Shown here one piece after another: positions 33,113 to 42,600 of a stretch of DNA of 64,000 nt. The stretch lies in assembly GCF_001653235.2 (NCBI RefSeq), contig NC_035793.1, positions 1,860,001-1,924,000 on the forward strand, given 5' to 3'. The position numbers were made by a program, and so were the translations under genes. Each line of letters begins with the position of its first letter. Position 1 is the stretch's first letter. A model generated the notes under the pieces. It had not been told where the DNA came from and searched no databases. It saw nothing but the letters and a program-made list of their open reading frames with translations. Source of the DNA: Pochonia chlamydosporia 170. Its lineage: Eukaryota; Ascomycota; Sordariomycetes; Hypocreales; Clavicipitaceae.

Positions 33113-34922
33113 ACGACGAGGACTATACGACTGAGGCAGATGGGGGAGGCGATGAGACACATTGATTTGAGGGCGTCGGCGGCATATGAGTCGGCAGAGG
33201 CGCACAAGACACAAAGAATCATAGGGAGGGTTGTATTCTAAGAACGCGGAAGAAAAGCGCAAAACAAAAAGAGCATAAACAAGAACAACACCAACACTAA
33301 TACTGACAGCATGAACATACATATCACCAACACCAACAAGAAAACGCCCACATCTGTAAATGAGCAAGTATACTGAGGGCACCGAAAAAATGGGGGATTA
33401 TATCTTTACCGGCACCAGCGAAGGCACAATAACAAAATCATATCCTAGCTGAATAGATTGTGCATAATACAGGAGCTGACTTGTCGATGAGCTACAATAA
33501 CTCAGTCGCATCAAAGGAGGGAAAGGGCCAAGGCTCTTCGAGCACCTCGCTCTTGCGCATGGACACATGTCTCGGGACGATTCCGACTGATATATTCAGT
33601 ATAGGCTAGACCAGAGATATTCACGGGTTTTTTTTATAATTGATGTGCGTATAAGTGACAAGTGTGATATACTATTCCAATCAAGCTGAGTTGGCTGGTA
33701 ATCGGATTTTAATTAGCGTGAGATGTAAGTCGTCTCGGAACCCAACTGTATTACATAGACAGCACGAGCTATTGAGTTCACCATTCAACTCGGTGATGTT
33801 TTGGTCTCGGACACACACAATACAACCTCCCCTAATCTCAAACACAGACAAACACAGATCGTACCATCTGCCAATTATCGGAACTCCCCGACACTTCAGT
33901 CGCTAAAGACCATCAAAATAGGCTTCACAACGATCAGCAGTTCCTTCAGTCACAACACCCTTCCTTCATTTCGACTATCTCGCTTATGCTGGCAAAACAT
34001 GATCTACCAGACCTTTTGCTCTGGCCGCAACCCCTGCCATGTCATATGATGAGATGCAATGTGCGTCGGATGCAGCAGGGAGTTTTCCAGAATCAACTTA
34101 CCCATGCCCAATCCATCATTCGCAACACCACAACCATAAGCAAATTCCTGTTAGAGATGTACATTCCGAATCTCCAGCCAGTAGGATACACTGGCCCTTC
34201 ATCTTCATTTTTAGAAACAAGGGTGGTTCCATAATCCGACCGTGTTTTCTCCACAAGTGCGCCATCCTGTTTCCGCATCAGGCAGGTTCGAATGTGTGAT
34301 TCGCTCCCCGCGCGACGATCTGCAAGACCTGAACTATCAAAGGTGTCTGGTTCAAATGATGCGGATTGGCCTTCTCTCCGGGGACAGGGCGCAGTGTGGT
34401 GTTGTCTGCACATGCTACTGGTTCCTGGAGATGCATCAGGGTCAGCCAGGGACAGCAACGCTGCGCTTACATGGTCACTGCCGAAAGGTGTGTGGACCAG
34501 CCAAAGTTTGGCATCTCCTTTGGATGCAGAGATGCAGAAATGCGAAATGCCTCGTCCTTCATGCCCAATGGTTTGCTGCGTGGTGTTACCCTCGGTCGCC
34601 AATCTGTGAGTTGGCGCCGATCTTGTCGCACGACTGGCTTGGCTTGGATTGGGGGCACAGATGCGGCTTTGGGAAGAATTGACTGCAAAGAGTGTCCAGC
34701 TTTGGTAGGATTGCGAGAGGATCTGTCTCTCGTGGTGGGATTGTAAGCACGGCCGAACCCGCGAGACGGATCACATAGGATGGATTCAGCTCGGCTGGCC
34801 TTTTGTTTCAAAAGGCAGACAAAGTATAAACTGTCGTGGGTTCGCATCCCTTCGTTCCTTTTTCTTTCCTGGGGACATTCCGTCTGCTCTAGTGCTTCTG
34901 GCAAGTTTGCTCGTTGCCCAAC
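33113..34922. other. intergenic, no gene seen
   Basis: This 1.8 kb lies between two plus-strand genes. It should contain the nuclease promoter, with a TATAAA at 34825-34830. Overlapping short frames on both strands at 33655-35230 show no domain. Confidence 0.45.
34825..34830 (+). promoter_or_regulatory. TATA box candidate for secreted nuclease gene
   Basis: TATAAA ends 92 nt before the nuclease start codon and is followed by a CT-rich stretch, a common arrangement in highly expressed fungal genes. It is positional evidence only. Confidence 0.4.
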
Positions 34923-35735
34923 ATGAAGTTCTCTTCGGCCACTCTCGTCGTGTCTGCTGCGGTGGTTGTCCTCGGTGTGCCTGTGCCCGAACCCGTAAGT
35001 CCATTTCACCTTCACTCTCTGCGACCATTGAATCCTCTGCCACGCTGGCCATGGTGTAACGAATATTGACTTTCTTGCTAGCCCGGCATCCCGAGCCCTT
35101 CGACGGCCAAGACTCTTCTTGCTGGTCTCAAGGTTGCCACTCCCTTGAGCGGCGATGGCTACAGCCGTGAGAAGTTTCCCACCTGGGAGACTATCCAGGG
35201 AACCTGCAATGCTCGGTAAGTTGCAGCACAATATCCCGACCCTAATTCAATGTTCAGTATGCTAACAATCCCTAGCGAGTTTGTCATTAAGCGAGACGGA
35301 ACGAATGTCAAGACCAACACCGCCTGTGTCGCTGAGTCGGGCAACTGGGTATCTCCGTATGACGGCGTCAAATTCACCCAAGCCCACGATCTCGACATTG
35401 ACCACATGGTTCCACTCAAGAACGCCTGGATCGTAAGACTACATTCCACCCCAGTGACAAAATCTGTCTAACTCTCATCTCAGTCCGGCGCGTCACAATG
35501 GACCACCGACCAGCGCAAAGCTCTCGCCAACGACATCACCCGTCCTCAGCTCTGGGCCGTCTCTGCCCACGCCAACCGCGGCAAGAGTGACGACAGCCCC
35601 GACGAGTGGAAGCCTCCCCTGAAGACGTTTTGGTGCACCTACGCCAAGAGCTGGGTGCAGGTCAAGAGCTTCTACAAGTTGACTATTACGGATGCTGAGA
35701 AGGGTGCCTTGTCGGGGATGCTTGATACTTGCTAA
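34923..35735 (+). CDS. secreted HNH-type nuclease (DUF1524/GmrSD C-terminal-like)
   Basis: Four exons (34923-34994, 35082-35215, 35276-35432, 35484-35735) encode 204 residues. A signal peptide covers about 1-18 (SSATLVVSAAVVVLG). The mature protein has the HNH/beta-beta-alpha-metal core of the DUF1524 family: DLDIDHMVPLKNAW at 107-120 (His112 the likely catalytic base), then LWAVSAHANRGKSDDSPDEW around 144-163, with Asn152 as the HNH Asn. Cys86, a Cys in FWCTYAKSW and the C-terminal DTC could form disulfides. Secreted members are predicted extracellular nucleases, with proposed roles in nutrient scavenging or attack on extracellular DNA. Activity is inferred from the motif. Confidence 0.88.
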
Positions 35736-36336
35736 ATTTGAGAAGAGTAAAGCAAAATTTGTGGTTGTATGTATATACTTTACTTCATGGTTATATTATG
35801 ACTGCTAGGTATACAGATTGAAACTAGAATTCTGGTTGCACATGTTTCTTCCTTGAAACGTCTTGACCGTCGAGATAGGAAATGCCACAAATGTAGTGCA
35901 AGGTGTGACTGCGAATCGACATGTTTGCTGTTTCATACCCTCCCGTTGAGAACTCCTGCGTAACATGGACATCCGCGAATGGACATCCCATCCTCGGTGA
36001 TTGGATCATTCGTCTGGACATCATCTTCAAACGGCGGGAACGCGATAGCACCATGTTACAAAATGGTCAGATCTCGTCGCTCACCGACGAATCCTAATTT
36101 CCTTTTTCCTATGCGGCCGACATCGTAGGAAGTACAATACATCATAGTCTCACCGTTACCATTTGTATTCAACATGGGAGAAGCACCATTTCTCGCAGTC
36201 CCGTTTGGTGGATGCCGAGACTTGCCACAAGTTAAATGCAACAAGTGCACATCTCTCATTCTACCATCTACGTGACAACTTACTCCTACCACTTCTACGG
36301 TGACTATTTACCTTTTACTTCTGAGATCCATTTGAA
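35736..36336. other. intergenic between nuclease and GH16 genes
   Basis: This holds the 3' flank of the nuclease gene and the promoter of the GH16 gene. I see no other feature. Confidence 0.45.
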
Positions 36337-37496
36337 ATGCTTCACCCATATTGGACGGTATGGCTGGCTACCCTCGTGGCCGCTAGTCTAAAAGACCTAG
36401 CCAACTGCGATCCCCTGCGAAAAGACATGCGTAATGGTTCTCTGCCACAAACTATCACTTCACCACGAACATCAAACTGACCTTTTGGTATAGACTGCCC
36501 TCCTGATCCGGCATTTGCTGGCAAAGCCTCATATGACTTCACCACATCCAACTGGGACAACCTCCATGATTTCTGGAGCGTCGACAAAGCAACATCCAAT
36601 GACAAGAGAAAGCTAGATTTCCAGACTGGCGGCAACGGAGCCGCCATGGGAATGTGGAAGCCAGGCGATGCCCCAACTCTCGTCAGCAACAAATACCTCC
36701 TCTTCGGTAAAGTCAGTGTCACGCTACAAGCCGCCAAGGGTAAAGGTCTCATAACAGCCGTGGTGTTGAAATCCGACTCGGGCGATGAAATAGACTGGGT
36801 ATATTTCCCTCATTTATCCACCTCTTTACAGTTCGTTAACAGACACAGGAACTTCTCGGCGCATACGACAATCAAGCGCAAACAAACTACTTCTACGACG
36901 GCCAGGCCCTCTTCAACACCTACAACGACACCTACGAGCTAAGCACCTCGTCCTTTGCCGCGTTTCAAAAATACTCCCTCGAATGGACAGACCAGTTCCT
37001 CAGCTTCTCCATCAACGACACCATCCGCAAGATATGGTACGTCGGCGAGATTCCACCGGGCAAATGGCCCCAGACCCCTATGCAGGTGAAACTGGGTGTG
37101 TGGTCCGTCAGCAACGACAGCGACCACGGCGAGATTGAATGGGCTGGCGGCGTGCCTGACTGGGGGTCCGGTCCGTACCGGGGATACTTTAAGAGTGTCG
37201 AGGTTGAGGACTACATGGGCTTTTGTAACCAGACGGACGGGTATGTCGAGTACCAGTATGATGAGAGGACGGAGGGATGGCAGAAGATTAGGATAGCTGG
37301 GTGTAAGAACCGGCCGGGAGCTGAGTTACCTACGCCTAGTCCCGTGGAGAGTGGCGATGCTACGGCGACAAAGACTGATGGTGAAGGTCCAGAGGAGTCT
37401 GGGGGAGGTGATGATGAAGGCGGTTCGTGTTTGTCCATGACGGTTTCTTCGACTATGGCTGCTGTGTTGGGTTTGGGGTGGATTTTGATTCTGTAG
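36337..37496 (+). CDS. GPI-anchored Crh-like GH16 cell-wall transglycosylase
   Basis: Three exons (36337-36430, 36494-36798, 36849-37496) encode 348 residues. Crh enzymes cross-link chitin to beta-glucan in the fungal wall. An N-terminal signal peptide ends near LANCDP. The GH16 domain contains FWSVDKATSND, LLFGKVSVTLQAAKGKGLIT and the catalytic DEIDWE motif. The motif is split exactly at the intron: Glu130 (nucleophile) and Asp132 are in exon 2, and Glu134 (acid/base) is the first residue of exon 3. NYFYDGQALFNTYN and YSLEWTDQFLSFSIN follow. The C-terminus has a Ser/Thr/Pro/Gly-rich spacer and a final hydrophobic segment (MAAVLGLGWILIL), a GPI-attachment signal. The restored catalytic motif confirms the second intron. 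Confidence 0.93.
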
Positions 37497-38543
37497 GTGA
37501 GATGCTTAGGGGTGTTGTGTGAAGGATGTAATGGGTTTATATCGCCAACGTATAACGGGCATTAAGTAGTTTGAGTATTAATTCTAATCATTGATAGTAT
37601 TGTAGTACACTTTCACCCTTGCATCCGATAGTGTACACTGAGGCTTCCGCCCAATCCGCAACCCTTAAGCAAGAGTCCGATATTACTGCTAACTATTATG
37701 TACCGAAACTCGCTCGTATTTATACCAACCGTGAGCAACTCGCAATGGAAGATGATGTAAATCCATTGGGTAGGTAAACAGCCGTTTTGCGCCCTGCATA
37801 AAGTAGTCAATTTCTATTCTAGTACGTAGCCCGGAATTTTACCTTTTCGAGTAGCCGTGTCACTAAGTCCCATCTACCGACTTGTAATTTGGCTCAAATG
37901 ACCATCTCACGTAGCTCATACCCGACATCTAAGTCACCGTCAACCACTTCCACCGCAAGTAAACCTCCCGCCTCACTTCCAACTCCATCCAACCCAACCA
38001 CTTCACAAACTCATCAACCCATCACAACTCTTCTAAGAAACTGCAGCCTCATCTCCCCATTCCATTCCGCACCGGCTCCCTCGCAATCCGCCTAACCACC
38101 AAAAAACGCCCACTCAGCCGCACGCAAGCGACAGCCGCCATCCCCAAACCGTCAACCCGCATCGCCGAATCGGCTTCCTACCAGACCAAGCAGCCACACG
38201 TCGCTAAATCAATCTAAAATGCGGAATTCTAGCGCCCCCCAAGCGATCTCGTTGACGACGAATCTTGCACAGCCCGGAAATAAGAACCGGTTTATACGTC
38301 GTGGCTCGCTTAGGTTGTCTCGTTGAGGTTAGGAGCTTACAAGTTACCTTGTTTGGAAGACTACCAACGTCACCGTCAGTGTTTCTAAACCGTAGTTTCC
38401 TGTCCATATATCCTGAACACAACTCGACAGCTCGCCTCTTGAACATTCAAACAAACTGATTAAACCTAAAGTCCGGTTTCCCATCCATATAAACCTCCCT
38501 CCCTAACACTCATCAAACCACACCAACCAACCAACAATCCAAA
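37497..38543. other. intergenic, promoter of GPI-anchored protein
   Basis: This 1 kb holds the GH16 3' flank and the upstream region of the next gene. A TATAAA lies at 38488-38493. I see nothing else. Confidence 0.45.
38488..38493 (+). promoter_or_regulatory. TATA box candidate for GPI-anchored protein gene
   Basis: TATAAA ends 50 nt before the start codon and is followed by a pyrimidine-rich then CCAACCAACCAA-type leader. The short distance implies a short 5' UTR. It is positional evidence only. Confidence 0.4.
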
Positions 38544-39315
38544 ATGCACATCCTGACCCTCCTCACACTCACACTCACCATCCTCCCCTCCACCCAAGCA
38601 GCAAACCGCGTCTTCCGCGAAATCGGCAGCACCCCCTGCCAGAAATGCCTCGCAACCATCGAATCCGTCTGCAAGGGCCCCGTCGAAAGCACCCAGTTCA
38701 ACAACTGCTTCTGCTCCGTCAGCGGCAAAGCCTGGACGAACCTAAAATCATGCGTCGGTGACAAAACCACGGAATGCGACCAGAACAAGGACTCCATCCT
38801 GGGTGCTTATGGCTCGCACTGCTTCGCGTGGAAGAAGGATGAGGAGGAGGAGGTTTGCGTGGACAAGAGCCAGGAGGACCCGTTGTTGCTGAAGCTGGCA
38901 GATCAGTTTTGTACCGCTTTCGTGACGTGAGTTACATTGTTTCTTGGTAATTTCTTTGCATTGTGAGGTTGGTCAAGCTGATGATGTGGCTGTGAACAGG
39001 CCAACAACGAAACCAACTTCAGCAGCTTCGTCAACCACCACGGGATCCAGTGGTGATGCAACTACCGCCTCTACGACTGCTTCACCCACTACGACGGCTT
39101 CGGACACGGATTCGACATCGACATCGACAACTGATAGCGGCCCAACCATAGCAACTACTGACGTGACAACTCCTGCTCCCACTACTGCTGCTTCGTCCAC
39201 TTCAGCTGCCCCGGCATCGACGTCATCTGGCTCGGCAGGTCAGCTGTCGCCCACTGACATGGGCCAAGTTAGCTTCATTTCTCTTCTTCTTAGTCTCGCT
39301 CTGCAAATTTTATAA
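38544..39315 (+). CDS. Cys-rich, Ser/Thr-rich GPI-anchored surface protein
   Basis: Two exons (38544-38926, 39000-39315) around a 73-nt intron encode 232 residues. The signal peptide is residues 1-19 (LTLLTLTLTILPSTQA). Residues 20-128 carry ten cysteines, beginning with a CQKC pair and including an NCFC pair, so a compact disulfide-bonded domain is likely. The spacing does not match CFEM. Exon 2 encodes about 80 residues of Ser/Thr/Ala-rich, heavily O-glycosylatable stalk, and the C-terminus is a hydrophobic GPI signal (VSFISLLLSLALQIL). The ligand or role is unknown. This layout suits a cell-wall surface or adhesion-related protein. It follows the Crh-like gene on the same strand. Confidence 0.78.
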
Positions 39316-39687
39316 ATGGGCTTTCAAGAAGGGACAAGGCAAACGCGGGAACAAATGGGTATTTGCTATAATACACTTATCCAATCAGGCAAAATTAGTT
39401 TTGTACAGCCATAGCATTTCGATAATCTCGACCCTGGTTCAACCATAAAACATTACATTCTTGACTCATAAAGCATTTGAAACCATTCCCGTGGGTCACT
39501 GTCAGCACTTCTGCCTGTTCCCCGTCATGCCAAATTATGGTACAATAAATGCAGTTTCGTTGCCTGAATAATCTCCAGACCGCATGCTGCACAGATGATA
39601 GTGAAGGGTAAGGGTATCATCGTCATAAAACAAAGAAGAAGAAGAAATGATGGAAAATATGTCCATCCAGCAAAATATTAAAGTGAC

Positions 39688-42600
39688 TCAAGGTCGCAAT
39701 GTCTCGTCCCCTTCCTCATCCGCGCTCACATCCATATCTCCATCGCTCAGGTCACCTCGTGCGGCTTTCTGAGCTAGATCTCTCTCACTGTAGATTTCTC
39801 GCTTTCTTGCGTCTGCTTGCTGCAGGCAGTCCACATATGTTCGGAATTTGACAATCTCTCGCAGCAAGTACGCGCTCTTGCGCTCCCAGTTGGCCATGGC
39901 CTTGCCCGCATTATGTCCCCGCGGTGTAAAAGCCAGTAACATTGGGCTGCGAAGCTGATTATGAGCCTCCAGTTCCTGTCCAATGCTCTTGACGTATGCA
40001 GTAAGGGTTTCAAGCTGCTCCGACTCTGTAGCGTTGCTAGGACGCATGCTCTGTGTTGGAGGCGCCCAATCGGCAATGTGAATACGATCTCCGGGGAGTT
40101 TGCCGCGTCCACTGTTGTTAGTAAAAGGAGCAGCCATTTGGTCAAAACTCGAGGCACGGAAACTACCACTGGCGGTGCTTGATTTGCGTCCATGTGCAGC
40201 GCTGCTGCCAGGACGGGATGTTCGTCCACCACCGGTGCCAGAAGTCGCAGACTCATTGATGGCGCTTACCAACGCATTATTAACAATGGCGTCACTCCAT
40301 CCGTACTCAATGTTACTTATACCACCAACTAGAGGATGGGTGCTAAGGCGTGCGCTCCAGTAGTTTGCCGTATTGACAAACTCTCTAATGATTTCTGGTG
40401 TGCCAACATGGAATAGATGGACGGCCCCTGTCGGCAAACTCAAAGCCCAGACGTGTGGCCGGGACCGGGAGTAGCCTGGCGATGGCAAAGCTGATGCCAA
40501 AGTCAACCGCAAGTTGAATGTCCCGAGGTTAACTGCATTGTCCTGCCAGTTGCCGCCTCCAACAGGTCCGTTAGGTTTGCCTCCATTCCGTGACCGGCTC
40601 TTTTGGCGCATTGATTTGCTCGCGTTGAACGAGAAGAGGCTAATTTGTCCTTTTTGAACCACGGCAAAGACTTCGGTCCAGTTTCGGTCCTTGGCCCGTT
40701 TCCCGTAGCCGTCCAAGTGGTGTTTGTGCATGACCATTCCTTCCTTGACCCACGGCGGGCCGGCCAGCTCCAGTGATTCATCCTCTAAGAACTGCGTAGC
40801 AGCGAGGTCAGCACTCAATATGGACGGAGCAGTTTCGTGTCCATTGGGGTCTTCATCCCGAATGATAGCCTGACTTAGTGCATTGGCAAATCCAATTGAC
40901 TGCTGATAGTCACCTCGTGGCATCGAGGAGGCGAATGAGTCCTGCGACATGGACCCTTGGGTCCTTCCCAAGGAGTGCTTGCTCCATGTTGCCGAAGACA
41001 TTGCTGGACTCCACATTGAGTTGCCATCATCAAAGCTGGTGCGACTTGATGAAAATCCTGTACGGCCCAAGCCAGGGCGCGATCGGCTTTTCGATGTCCA
41101 CCGAGAGGTGTTGTTCCGGCTGTTTTCGGCAACGCGTCCACGGGTGGAAATGATCTCGGATGGTGCTTTGCTCAGAACGCTGGGGCTTCTCTTCAACATT
41201 CCCATTACCGACAAGCTGCTTTGAGATGGGGCGGTGTTTAGATGCTTTTCTTGCTCCGCCCCGAACAGAGGCAATCTTTGGTCTCGAATCGAGGCGTAAA
41301 TCGATTTTAAAACAATCTCGATCTGCTCCTCCCAGCCTCTCCTTGGCCCAATGTAGGCCGACGTGACCAGCGGGCCACAATCATCAACATCACTGGAGCT
41401 TCCTTCAGTTCGAGGGGTTGGGCGGAAGGAGTGCCTATTGCTACGACCAGGCTCTGTCATTGGGCGTGTTGGTTCAGAAGACAGCATCGAGTTCTTGTCG
41501 GGAAGGATAGTGGGTCTGACGAAAGCCTCAGGAGCCGACTCGGTAACAGCCTGTGTGATTGTAGTCATTGTGTTCTTGATAAACTGGCTTCGAGTCATCT
41601 TTGACTCAATATCCGCAAGATGGAGGTCAGTGTTCAGCAGCATAATGGAGTAGCAAATCATGTGAATGACATCTGGAAAACCCGTTAGCAATGTTTCTGT
41701 AGAAGAGCATGATGTGTCATGGCATATATCCCCCATACCTGTTGCCTTGAATCCATGGTTAGGGTTGCAATTACACCAACGTTTTGAAAATGCAACCAAA
41801 ATTCGGTCTACTTGTTGAGTTTCGGCTCGAAGGACCAGTCGACCGCAGATTTGACGCAGGGCAGCCAGAATGCTCAGACCAGTGAAGTCGTACAACTCCA
41901 TGTAAGCTTGGAGCGTACGCTGCCGAACAGGCCCTTGTTCGCCCATCCACGCAGCCGCCCTATCCTTTTGTATGAACTCTTCTCCTCCGTCGAATATCCT
42001 TTGAGCCTTTTGTCGGTCGTCCTCTGTAGGTTCGCCAATGACAAATTCGGGCTCGTCAAGGGGCTTGCACGTCTTGATAGATTCCAAGGCACCAAATACT
42101 TTGGGACTGGCCTCGCCACTGTCCTGGACAAGCACACTAGGCGGAGCGCTTGGAGCAGTTCTGTATCCAGTTTCAGTTGACCCTGATGCAAGACTAGTGG
42201 ATCTACCACCATCTGCGGGCAGGTTCAGAACTGTCTGCGCTGGAGGCTTGCTTCCCTCGTCCACGTCTAAGACTGGCTTCTTCTTTGCCCGAATCGTAGC
42301 ATCTCGGTCTACTGTATCCTTTGCTCTCGCTGCCAGCGGAGAAGAAGCTTCAGCCGATTTCTTGTGCTTGTGGCCATCCTCATCGTTATCGCTGCCTGCA
42401 TCCAGATCCAGAAAAGAATTGCTGTTCTGCAAGGTCTTTTGAGGGTGCTTCGACTTGGGTCGTGAGGGGGTGCTTTCAAATCGTTCGCCGTCTGAACCAG
42501 AGCTGACTCTTCTGATGCGAGCGTTCGGGCTGGGCTCATAATCCGGCGAGAACTCCCTCTTGTACTCTTCATGTCTTGGCTCAGCATTGCCATCCGATTT

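Noticed and set aside
34467..35231. 254-codon minus-strand frame across the nuclease start
   Set aside because: It is antisense to the nuclease exons and promoter; composition is Arg/Ser-rich and domain-free.
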